A stretch of DNA of 9,916 bases from Bryobacterales bacterium (GTDB taxonomy: Bacteria > Acidobacteriota > Terriglobia > Bryobacterales > Bryobacteraceae), in the NCBI GenBank assembly GCA_009697495.1, contig SHUN01000068.1, positions 1 through 9,916 on the forward strand, given 5' to 3'. Shown in pieces: positions 1 to 5,704 of this stretch (its first letter is position 1; each line of letters opens with the position of its first letter). A program made the position numbers and the translations under genes. The notes under the pieces were generated by a model. It had not been told where the DNA came from. It saw only the letters and a program-made list of their open reading frames with translations, and did no database searches.

Positions 1-2
1 CT

Positions 3-131
3 TGCCGTCAGATTCTCTGGGAGTTCTGCGGCGACATCCCCGTAATTCTCACCAATCTGCACGGCCTCACTCGCGAATTTTCCGTCGGCCAGCTCATCCC
101 GGAGGCATTTGATGATTCGTTATTGGGCTAG
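3..131 (+). CDS. C-terminal fragment of an unidentified protein (5' end outside window)
   Basis: An open frame enters from the left edge and ends at TAG 129-131, giving 42 residues that begin CRQILWEFCG and end EAFDDSLLG. The composition, with hydrophobic strands alternating with acidic turns and ordinary codon use, looks like a real protein terminus, and the other two plus frames close within the same stretch. It overlaps the start of the next gene (ATG at 112) by 20 bp, and the ribosome-binding site of that gene lies inside this frame, so the two are probably co-transcribed and translationally coupled. I do not recognise the family and see no motif that gives a function. Confidence 0.5.
   Translation, partial: CRQILWEFCGDIPVILTNLHGLTREFSVGQLIPEAFDDSLLG
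101..105 (+). promoter_or_regulatory. Shine-Dalgarno site GGAGG for the amidohydrolase
   Basis: GGAGG lies 6 nt before the ATG at 112. It supports ATG 112 rather than the TTG at 109 as the start, and sits within the upstream open frame, consistent with translational coupling. Confidence 0.65.
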
Positions 132-1488
132 CCTGTTCTTCGTGCTCAGCACTTACTCCGCTGAACCCGTGGATCTCATCCTCTCCGGCCGCCAAGTCGT
201 CACCATGGACGCCGCCCAACGCATTATCGCCGACGGCGCAGTCGCCATCAAGGGCGAAAGAATCGTCGCCGTCGGCCCCCGCGCCGATATCGACAAAGTC
301 TACAAAGCCAAACAGCGAATCGACCGCCCCGACGCCCTCATCACCCCCGGCCTCATCAACACCCACACCCACGCCCCCATGAGCCTCTTCCGCGGCATCG
401 CCGACGATCTGCGTTTGCAGGATTGGCTCGAAAAATACATTTTTCCCGCCGAAGCCCGCAATGTTACTCCCGAATTCGTCCGCGCCGGTACTCAATTAGC
501 TGTCCTGGAAATGTTACTCGGCGGCACCACCACTTACACCGACATGTATTACTTCGAGGAAGTCATTGCCGAGGCCACCGCCGCCGCCGGCATGCGCGCC
601 GTCCTCGGTCAGACTATCATCGCCTTCCCCGTGCCCGACGCCAAGACGCCCCAACTCGCCCTCGCCCGCGCCGAGGCGTTCCTCAAACAGTTCGCCGGTC
701 ACCGCCTCATCACCCCAGCCGTCGCCCCCCACGCCCTCTACACCAACAGCGACGAATCCCTCCAAGCCTCCCGCGCGCTGGCCAATAAATACGGCGCTCC
801 GCTGCTCATCCACGTCGCCGAAACCAAACGCGAATTCGACGAAAGCAAGCAAAAACGCGGACTCACACCCGTCCAGGCCCTCGCTAAACTCGGCGTCTTT
901 GACGGCCGCACCGTCGCCGCCCACAGCATCTGGCTGGATGACGAAGACATTGCGATCCTCGCCCGCAAACAGGTCGGCGTCGCTCATTGCCCCTCCAGTA
1001 ACATGAAGTTATCCAGCGGCGTCGCCCCGCTCCCGAAGTTACTCAAGCTCGGCGTCGCCATTGGACTCGGTCCCGACGGACCCGCCGGCTCTAACAACGA
1101 CTTCAACTTATTTGAAGAAATGGACCTCGCCGCCAAGTTACAAAAAGTCATTACGATGGACCCCGAAGCGCTCCCCGCCAAGACAGCTTTCACCATGGCC
1201 ACCATCGGCGGCGCGCGCGTCCTGGGATTGGAAAAGGAAATCGGCTCCATCGAAGCCGGCAAACGCGCCGACGTCATCGCCATTCGCCTCGACGCCCCGC
1301 ACGCCTGGCCCCTGTTTAACGTCTATTCCCAACTCGTCTACGCCCTCAAAGCCTCCGACGTCAGCGATGTCATCGTCAACGGCAAACTCCTTGTTCGCGA
1401 TCGTAAAACACTTACGTTAGACAAATCGAAGATACAAGCCGAAGCCGAACGTTATCTCGGACGTATCCGTAAAAGCATTACGTACTAA
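112..1488 (+). CDS. Exported amidohydrolase, MTA/SAH deaminase-like
   Basis: 458 residues from ATG 112. The first 17 residues look like a short signal peptide (MIRYWASLFFVLSTYSA, then EP), after which a complete amidohydrolase fold follows. Metal and catalytic residues are all visible: HTH at H85/H87 after the TPGLINTH strand, HVAE at H234 and E237, AHSIW at H271, and LGPDG with D322. The segment GPAGSNNDFNLFEEMDLA (about 324-341) matches the MTA/SAH deaminase (MtaD/TrzA-like) branch, which hydrolytically deaminates 5'-methylthioadenosine or S-adenosylhomocysteine to the inosine derivative using one zinc. The C-terminus (ADVIAIRLDAPH, then VNGKLLVRDR) closes the small beta-sandwich domain. 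Length is normal for the family. The signal peptide is the oddity, because known MTA/SAH deaminases are cytosolic, so the true substrate is uncertain and could be another aminopurine or an amide. Leucine TTA codons are unusually frequent here. Confidence 0.88.
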   Translation: MIRYWASLFFVLSTYSAEPVDLILSGRQVVTMDAAQRIIADGAVAIKGERIVAVGPRADIDKVYKAKQRIDRPDALITPGLINTHTHAPMSLFRGIADDLRLQDWLEKYIFPAEARNVTPEFVRAGTQLAVLEMLLGGTTTYTDMYYFEEVIAEATAAAGMRAVLGQTIIAFPVPDAKTPQLALARAEAFLKQFAGHRLITPAVAPHALYTNSDESLQASRALANKYGAPLLIHVAETKREFDESKQKRGLTPVQALAKLGVFDGRTVAAHSIWLDDEDIAILARKQVGVAHCPSSNMKLSSGVAPLPKLLKLGVAIGLGPDGPAGSNNDFNLFEEMDLAAKLQKVITMDPEALPAKTAFTMATIGGARVLGLEKEIGSIEAGKRADVIAIRLDAPHAWPLFNVYSQLVYALKASDVSDVIVNGKLLVRDRKTLTLDKSKIQAEAERYLGRIRKSITY

Positions 1489-1587
1489 GGTTTTGCCTGT
1501 CAGCACAAACCTAGTAACGTCTTACGAGAATCTACACCGCAATCTTTCACTTCCTTTATGAAGCGAAAAGCTAGCGTACTCGGCGTC

Positions 1588-1600
1588 CCGGATTATCCGG
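1588..1600. repeat. Palindrome CCGGAT-T-ATCCGG, possible operator
   Basis: A perfect 6+1+6 inverted repeat lies 49 bp before the PEP-CTERM start, in the 160-bp gap after the amidohydrolase. Position and symmetry suit a dimeric regulator or a leader hairpin; no family is recognisable. The same gap holds a weak hairpin right after the amidohydrolase stop (GGTTT at 1489-1493 with AAACC at 1507-1511), but it has no T-run, so I do not call it a terminator. Confidence 0.35.
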
Positions 1601-1648
1601 AAACGAATAGAGATACGTCTGCATTTCGCAAGAGAGAGAGGAACATAG

Positions 1649-2383
1649 ATGAATCACACTTTATTAACAGCCGGCTTGCTCGCCGTCGCCGCCGCCAGCC
1701 AGGCTTTTGCTGGAACGCTAACATTTACCGACCGTGGAACCTGGATTTCCCAGATCACAGGCCTCACTAATTTCGACGGCGGCACGCAAGCCGCTGGCAC
1801 TTCCCTAAGCATAGCCAATGGCGGATTGTTTTCCACCAACTTGCAAATCAACGGTTACGGCATCGACATTAATAGCCCCTTGAACCTGATCCGCGCCAAC
1901 GCCGGCCCGTCGTCAACTTATTACAACTGGGGCACCGGAACCATTATCACCACACAGGACAAAACTGCCGTAAACACCATCTTCGCGCGCATCTCTTTCC
2001 CCAGCCCCGTTAGCGCCTTCGGCTTCAACTACGGCGCCGGCGGCTGTCAAGCCTACTTTGCCGGCTGCACCCCCGGCGCCGCCGCCGGCGTCACCATCAA
2101 ACCAAGCGGCCTTGCCGACGTTAACATCACTACCGTTGCAAACGCACCCCTCGCCTTCTGGGGCGTGGTCAGCGACACACAAACCTTCACCTTCGCCGAC
2201 ATCTACATCGCCGACACCAACCGTTACATCGTCCTCGACGACATCGCCCGTGGTTCCTTTGAAGTGCTACCGCCCCCAGCCGAAACCGCCGAGCCCGGCA
2301 CGCTCCTCCAACTCGCGATGGGCGCAGTTATCCTCGCTGTAGCCCGCCGGAAATTCGGCTCCGCCCAAACCCAAACGGCCTGA
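1649..2383 (+). CDS. PEP-CTERM sorting-domain protein (surface/exported)
   Basis: 244 residues from ATG 1649, with GAGG (1638-1641) 7 nt upstream. Residues 1-21 are a clear signal peptide ending SQAFA before GTL. The middle is a Gly/Thr/Asn/Ser-rich, beta-strand-rich body, including SPVSAFGFNYG (about 119-129), a Cys pair (C133, C140) and DTNRYIVLDDIA. The C-terminus has the tripartite sorting signal: an AEPGT motif (A214-G217), a hydrophobic helix (about 219-232) and an RRK cluster (233-235). This tells exosortase to process the protein at the cell surface or into exopolysaccharide matrix. AEP instead of PEP is a mild variant. The body resembles the second PEP-CTERM protein on the opposite strand (4217-5046), so they are probably paralogues. 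Biochemical role of the body is unknown. A strong terminator follows. Confidence 0.85.
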   Translation: MNHTLLTAGLLAVAAASQAFAGTLTFTDRGTWISQITGLTNFDGGTQAAGTSLSIANGGLFSTNLQINGYGIDINSPLNLIRANAGPSSTYYNWGTGTIITTQDKTAVNTIFARISFPSPVSAFGFNYGAGGCQAYFAGCTPGAAAGVTIKPSGLADVNITTVANAPLAFWGVVSDTQTFTFADIYIADTNRYIVLDDIARGSFEVLPPPAETAEPGTLLQLAMGAVILAVARRKFGSAQTQTA

Positions 2384-2410
2384 TTTTTACTCCGCAGACG
2401 ACCAGGTAAT

Positions 2411-2450
2411 GCCGCGTGAAACCTCCGGGTTCTCACGCGGCGAGTTTTTT
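2411..2450 (+). terminator. Intrinsic terminator after the PEP-CTERM gene
   Basis: GCCGCGTGA (2411-2419) pairs with TCACGCGGC (2433-2441); inside it AACC (2420-2423) pairs with GGTT (2428-2431) around a TCCG loop, with only C2432 bulged. The loop with its closing C-G pair is of the very stable UNCG tetraloop class. GAG and then six T (2445-2450) follow. It ends the PEP-CTERM transcript and insulates the next gene. Confidence 0.92.
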
Positions 2451-2461
2451 GCCCCGGACCT

Positions 2462-2470
2462 TGATAAAAT
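2462..2470 (+). promoter_or_regulatory. Extended -10 promoter of the Rid-domain gene
   Basis: TGATAAAAT reads as an extended -10 (TGn then TAAAAT at 2465-2470). It begins 12 bp after the T-run of the preceding terminator and ends 11 nt before ATG 2482. There is no Shine-Dalgarno sequence between, so the mRNA would be leaderless or nearly so. No good -35 is visible, as expected for an extended -10. Confidence 0.55.
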
Positions 2471-2481
2471 CGAAATGCAAC

Positions 2482-3594
2482 ATGCCGACTGCACTCTCCA
2501 TACTGCTCGCGTTGACGCTGCTCCCCGCGGCGCTCGACGCACAAAAGAAAAAGAAGAAACCGAAAATTGAGATCACCCAAACGCTTGAGGTCTTGCCCGA
2601 TCCACCGGCATCGGTCACCGTCGAAACGGCCAAACTCGAATTCCTCGCCTCCCCCCTCTCCGGCAAAGGCCTCCTCTCCCAACAAATCCGCGACGCCCTG
2701 AAATCTCTGCGCGCCCAGGCCGGGTCCCGCCCCATCGTCAAAATCCGCGCCTTCGTTTCCGGCACCGGCGATCAGCGCCGCGTTGCTTCCATCGTCAGCG
2801 AAACCTTCGCCGAAAAGAAACAACCCCTTCCCGCCGTCTCCACCATTCAAGTCGGCCAACTCGGCCTCGAAGGCGCTCAAATTGTTCTCGAAGCCGTCGT
2901 CACCAACAGGAAATCGGTTAACCCCCACGGCCTCGCTTTTCTCAGCGGCATGGGCGGCGTCGGCCCCGAACCTCCTGAAAAAATCTCCCCCATGCTCGAC
3001 AAAGCCATCGCCGATCTCACCCGCGCCGCCCGCGCCGCCGGGAGTGAACCCGGCGATGTCACCCGCGTCACCTGTCTGCTCTCCTCCTCTGCGCCCATTT
3101 CCGAAGTCCGCTCCCGCATCGCCGCCGCCTTTCCATCAGCCGTTCTCACCGCCGTCCAGGCCGAGCGTCTGCATGACAAGTCGCTCGCCGAATGTGAAGC
3201 CGTCGCCCGCCTTCGCAAAAATCCAGCCGCCGCCCTCGTCCTGTTGAATCCGCCCGACATGAACCCCTCCCCCATGTACTCCAAAGTCGCCCTCGTCGGC
3301 TCGGACAAAGTGATTCTCACCGGCGCTCAACTCGCTTTCCACTCCGAAGACAAAGACGTCCAACTCGCCTTCCAGCGCATGGCCAAGGTCCTTGAAGCGG
3401 CCCACTCGTCCATGAAGTACGTGGCCTTCTCCAGCCTCTATTCCCTGACAAACTCCATGTCAGCCAAAATCCGCGCCATTCGTTTCGACCACTACGACAA
3501 AACCCGCCCCCCGGCCAGCACCCTGCTCCTCTTTGAAGGCCTCCCGTCCATGGACGCATCCTTCGCCATTGAACTGGTAGCGGTGCCGCAATAA
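2482..3594 (+). CDS. Exported protein of three tandem Rid (YjgF/YER057c/UK114)-like domains
   Basis: 370 residues from ATG 2482. Residues 1-20 form a signal peptide (LSILLALTLLPAALDA), followed by a lysine run KKKKKPK. Three Rid-like units follow, at about 45-140, 150-243 and 265-370. Units 1 and 3 carry the family's closing strand-turn-strand pattern (STIQVGQLGLEGAQIVLEAV; STLLLFEGLPSMDASFAIEL), and unit 2 a degenerate version (LTAVQAERLHDKSLAECEAV). In RidA an arginine just before this pattern is needed to hydrolyse reactive imines/enamines; here the aligned residues are V119, L222 and A345, so none of the units has it. I infer that the protein is not a classical enamine deaminase and may bind a ligand or act in a trimer-like single chain, since Rid proteins are normally trimers. 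Its stop overlaps the methyltransferase start by one base. An in-frame GTG at 2416 lies inside the terminator stem and is not the start. Confidence 0.8.
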   Translation: MPTALSILLALTLLPAALDAQKKKKKPKIEITQTLEVLPDPPASVTVETAKLEFLASPLSGKGLLSQQIRDALKSLRAQAGSRPIVKIRAFVSGTGDQRRVASIVSETFAEKKQPLPAVSTIQVGQLGLEGAQIVLEAVVTNRKSVNPHGLAFLSGMGGVGPEPPEKISPMLDKAIADLTRAARAAGSEPGDVTRVTCLLSSSAPISEVRSRIAAAFPSAVLTAVQAERLHDKSLAECEAVARLRKNPAAALVLLNPPDMNPSPMYSKVALVGSDKVILTGAQLAFHSEDKDVQLAFQRMAKVLEAAHSSMKYVAFSSLYSLTNSMSAKIRAIRFDHYDKTRPPASTLLLFEGLPSMDASFAIELVAVPQ

Positions 3595-4232
3595 TGGACG
3601 AAAAACCCGACGTCGCCCGCGAACTGGCCCGTCAACACTACGACGCCGGCGACCCGCTCGGCTGGTTCGAAGCCCTCTACAAACAAGCCAACGGCAAGTT
3701 CGACACCATCCCCTGGGCCGATCGTGGCGTCAATCCCCATCTCGCCGCCTGGTGTGTACGTGAATTGCATCCCCGCCCCGGCGCGCGCGTTGTCGTCATC
3801 GGCTGCGGCCTCGGTGACGATGCCGAGTATCTCGCCGCCCGCGGAGCCGTCGTCACCGCGTTCGACTTATCCGAAACCGCCATCCAGTGGTGCCGCCAAC
3901 GTTTCCCGCAATCCACCGTTACTTACAAAGTCGCCAACTTACTCGAATTCGTTGGAGACTTCGATCTAGCCGTAGAAATATACACACTCCAGGCCATGCC
4001 GCCCGCCCTCCGCGCCCAAGCCATCGAATCCGCCGGCAACTTAGCCCGCGACTTACTCATCATCTGCCGCGGCCGTGAAGAAACAGATCCGCCCGGTCAA
4101 CTGCCATGGCCGTTGACGCGGGCGGATCTGGAACCGCTTAGTAATCTAGGTTTGTCTATTCAAAACTTCGAGGACTTCGACGATCCATTCCAACCCGGCA
4201 CTCGCCGCTTCCGCGCTTACTGGCGCCGGTAA
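3594..4232 (+). CDS. Class I SAM-dependent methyltransferase, TPMT/TehB-like
   Basis: 212 residues with no signal peptide, so cytosolic. The SAM-binding Rossmann core is plain: motif I VVVIGCGLGDDAEYLA (66-81), the acidic end of strand 2 at FDLSE (D91), and a motif following strand 4 at FDLAVEIYTLQAM (123-135). The preceding PWADRGVNPHLAAW (40-53) resembles the PW...G.P..L segment of thiopurine S-methyltransferase-type small-molecule methylases. The C-terminal half (PLTRADLEPLSNLGLSI, then FEDF) is the usual substrate lid. The acceptor is unknown; thiol, selenium or tellurium compounds are typical of relatives. The start ATG shares its A with the TAA of the Rid-domain gene (TAATG), indicating translational coupling in a two-gene operon. 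The 3' end overlaps the convergent PEP-CTERM gene by 16 bp. Confidence 0.83.
   Translation: MDEKPDVARELARQHYDAGDPLGWFEALYKQANGKFDTIPWADRGVNPHLAAWCVRELHPRPGARVVVIGCGLGDDAEYLAARGAVVTAFDLSETAIQWCRQRFPQSTVTYKVANLLEFVGDFDLAVEIYTLQAMPPALRAQAIESAGNLARDLLIICRGREETDPPGQLPWPLTRADLEPLSNLGLSIQNFEDFDDPFQPGTRRFRAYWRR
4217..4232. repeat. Near-palindrome carrying both convergent stop codons
   Basis: TTACTGGCGCCGGTAA is symmetrical except for one T/G position, and supplies TAA to the methyltransferase on the plus strand and to the PEP-CTERM gene on the minus strand. With GCG (4213-4215) and CGC (4233-4235) outside and one bulged C, it can form a plus-strand hairpin with a GCGC loop. No T-run follows on either side. 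Confidence 0.6.
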
Positions 4233-5046
4233 CGCCGGGCCAGGAAAACCATCGCCGCGCCAGCCGCCGTCAACAGCATCGACCCGGGTTCGGGAACGCC
4301 GTTCGCCTGCGGTTCGCCATAGATGAAATCGTCCATCACAACCAGATCGACCCCACCCGCGGGATTATCCAGGATGCCCGCCCCCAACGCCGCATTTCCC
4401 GACTGAATGATAATCCGGCTGTACCGGTTCGTATCGGTCAGACCCAGGAAAGACAGTCCGCCACTAGCGCCGACCGGAACCGAAAACTCCCCGCCGTTCG
4501 AGCCATCTCCGAGAAATACGGTGAACTTCGTCGCTCCCGCTGTCTCCGCGTCCGTAAAAATGGCGCCAAAGCCGGAAACTGACGCCGGTGTATTCGTCCC
4601 AGGAACGAAAAAGTCGATCTGCATGATATTCGACCCCGTCGCCGTAAAAAGCCGTTGGGCGGAAAAAATCTGAAACTGCGCCGTGTAGGACGCGTCGATA
4701 TTGCCAAACTTTACCGGCGTGCCGCTCGCCGCGGTGGAGCTCACTTGAAACCCCGATCCGCTAGTCGAAAACACAGCCCCACGAGGCGAATTCGAGTTAA
4801 AGAAATTCGCTGGCAGACTGTTCGGCGCCGAAAATCCATCCGGGACCCCATCCCAATTAATCTCCCTGCGACCGCTCCCAAAAGAGCCGGCGACATTGGC
4901 GTTCAGCGCCCCCAAGGCGGTCCGAAAGCTGTCAACAGTTGCCTGAATGTCGGCTGGCCCGGCTCCGGTGGCGGTGAATACCGCCCCCTGGGCCGAAAAT
5001 GCGAGGCGGCCAAAAGCATGGCCGGAATGCAAATTAAGTTATTCAT
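4217..5046 (-). CDS. PEP-CTERM protein with a frameshift behind its signal peptide
   Basis: The body is an open minus-strand frame from about 5005 to the stop at 4219-4217. It contains a secreted beta-rich domain (for example EINWDGVPDGFSAPNSLP, then ASVSGFGAIFTDAE and DTNRYSRIIIQSG) and a textbook PEP-CTERM tail: VPEPGS, a hydrophobic helix, RRYRR. In that frame only a TTG (5032) can start, and it gives no signal peptide. The neighbouring frame has ATG 5046 behind AGGAGG, and reads MNNLICIPAMLLAAS, an obvious signal-peptide start that then runs out of frame. One extra base, or a -1 slip, near 5005-5002 joins the two as AMLLAA plus LAFSAQGAVF, with cleavage after FSA. So it is a single-base deletion, an assembly error or, less likely, recoding. 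A decaying gene would be expected to carry more stops, and the body has none. Function of the body is unknown; it resembles the PEP-CTERM protein at 1649-2383. Confidence 0.78.
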
Positions 5047-5059
5047 GAATACAAGTGTT

Positions 5060-5065
5060 CCTCCT
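5060..5065 (-). promoter_or_regulatory. Shine-Dalgarno AGGAGG of the minus-strand PEP-CTERM gene
   Basis: AGGAGG on the minus strand, 13 nt before ATG 5046-5044. The spacing is long but the match is perfect, and it points to ATG 5046 rather than TTG 5032 as the original start. Confidence 0.55.
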
Positions 5066-5106
5066 CAAAACAGTCTACGCGTCGTTCCGAAAAAAGAAGT
5101 AAGCGT

Positions 5107-5112
5107 ATTGTA
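5107..5112 (-). promoter_or_regulatory. Possible -10 (TACAAT) for the minus-strand PEP-CTERM gene
   Basis: TACAAT on the minus strand lies in an AT-rich stretch, about 60 nt before ATG 5046, which would leave a leader of roughly 54 nt containing the AGGAGG site. No convincing -35 is present. Confidence 0.3.
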
Positions 5113-5139
5113 AGGAAAAAGTAAAGTTTGTGTCTGCGC

Positions 5140-5145
5140 TAAAAT
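5140..5145 (+). promoter_or_regulatory. Possible -10 (TAAAAT) before the decayed secreted-protein gene
   Basis: TAAAAT ends 10 nt before ATG 5156, with no Shine-Dalgarno between. This is the same geometry as the promoter of the Rid-domain gene, suggesting a leaderless transcript, although the gene behind it is broken. Confidence 0.35.
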
Positions 5146-5155
5146 GGCTAGCGTC

Positions 5156-5370
5156 ATGAAGGCGCTCCTTTTCCTAGTCGCCGCTGGCATCACCATCGCC
5201 CAACCCGCCCTTCCGCCCACTGACACCTTTGGCCTTACGACCCAGCGTGGTCCCCGCGCCTCTATTTGCCGCCGATGACTTCTTCGAGCGTCTCCGCCCG
5301 CAAAATTCTGTGCGTCCAGAGATCCGCCTGGCTGGAGGTGGCTGTGTCCAAGCGCTTGGCGACAACACTT
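5156..5370 (+). pseudogene. Remnant of a secreted-protein gene, frameshifted and truncated
   Basis: ATG 5156 opens 40 codons: a signal peptide (MKALLFLVAAGITIA, then QPALPPTDTFG) that hits TGA after ICRR, at about 5276-5278. The plus frame one base on stays open across this stop and reads FAADDFFERLRPQNSV, then RPEIRLAGGG and CVQALGD, with the C/G-ending codon choice of real genes here. A +1 shift around 5255-5265 would join the two. The coding look fades by about 5370, where AT-rich DNA and the higBA leader begin. I infer that this is the 5' part of a gene whose remainder was lost, perhaps when the toxin-antitoxin pair arrived. The family cannot be named. The alternative is a 40-residue secreted peptide followed by chance open frame. 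Confidence 0.45.
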
Positions 5371-5383
5371 TAAAATGCCTTGC

Positions 5384-5405
5384 AACCTGTAACGCATTAG
5401 GTTAC
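5384..5405. promoter_or_regulatory. Candidate HigA operator upstream of higB
   Basis: Two nested inverted repeats occur 11-32 bp before higB: AACCT (5384-5388) with AGGTT (5399-5403), and GTAAC (5389-5393) with GTTAC (5401-5405). A possible -10, TAAAAT, lies just upstream at 5371-5376. Antitoxins of this kind repress their own operon by binding such a dyad, so this is the natural site; binding is inferred. Confidence 0.45.
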
Positions 5406-5415
5406 GGTGCGATAG

Positions 5416-5697
5416 GTGGCGATCAAAGCGTTTCGGCACAAGGGACTCGAACGGTTCTTCGCCGCCGGCGATGGATCGGGTATCCAAGCGAAACACGCAG
5501 TTCGGCTCCGGTTAATTCTTGGCCGCCTGAACGTTGCAACGGTTCCCCGCGACATCGACCTTCCCGGACTGGCGCTCCACCAACTCCACGGATCCAGACG
5601 AGGAACCTTGACGGTTAGCATAAGCGGGAATTTGCTCGTTACATTCCGTTGGAACGCCAAAGACGTGGACAACGTGAACTACGAAGACTATCACTGA
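5416..5697 (+). CDS. higB: HigB toxin, RelE-superfamily mRNA interferase
   Basis: 93 residues from GTG 5416, the usual HigB length (about 92). The N-terminus [13 protein letters not shown] and the helix [14 protein letters not shown] match the HigB/killer-protein family, as do LHQLHG (55-60), TFRW (R78) and the terminal YEDYH (Y92, H93), which carry active-site residues in HigB. These toxins bind the ribosome and cut mRNA in the A site, halting growth. The tryptophan usually found in GNW before the TFR strand is replaced (GNLLVTF), and the strand before it is slightly diverged, so activity may be changed. The toxin gene precedes the antitoxin gene by 7 nt, the characteristic inverted order of hig operons. 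Confidence 0.9.
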   Translation: MAIKAFRHKGLERFFAAGDGSGIQAKHAVRLRLILGRLNVATVPRDIDLPGLALHQLHGSRRGTLTVSISGNLLVTFRWNAKDVDNVNYEDYH

Positions 5698-5704
5698 AAC
5701 TTCT

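Noticed and set aside
1489..1511. Hairpin after the amidohydrolase stop as a terminator
   Set aside because: Short bulged stem and no T-run.
1558..1770. 70-residue plus-strand open frame from ATG 1558
   Set aside because: It overlaps the start of the PEP-CTERM gene, is rich in Arg/Lys with no domain, and has no ribosome-binding site.
2416..2481. N-terminal extension of the Rid-domain protein from GTG 2416
   Set aside because: It lies inside the terminator stem and T-run, precedes the promoter, and would put 22 residues before an otherwise normal signal peptide.
2544..2570. A-rich run encoding KKKKKPK as a frameshift or recoding site
   Set aside because: The frame is continuous through it and the downstream Rid-like domains are in frame with the signal peptide; nothing requires slippage.
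4217..5032. TTG 5032 as the genuine start of the minus-strand PEP-CTERM gene
   Set aside because: It has no suitably placed ribosome-binding site of its own and yields no signal peptide, whereas ATG 5046 in the adjacent frame has AGGAGG and encodes one.
4655..5113. 152-residue plus-strand open frame opposite the PEP-CTERM gene
   Set aside because: Antisense to clear coding sequence, Arg/Lys-rich and without any recognisable motif.
5229..5618. 129-residue plus-strand frame running into higB
   Set aside because: The second half is an out-of-frame shadow of higB; only the first half (to about 5370) looks like former coding sequence and is reported as part of the pseudogene.
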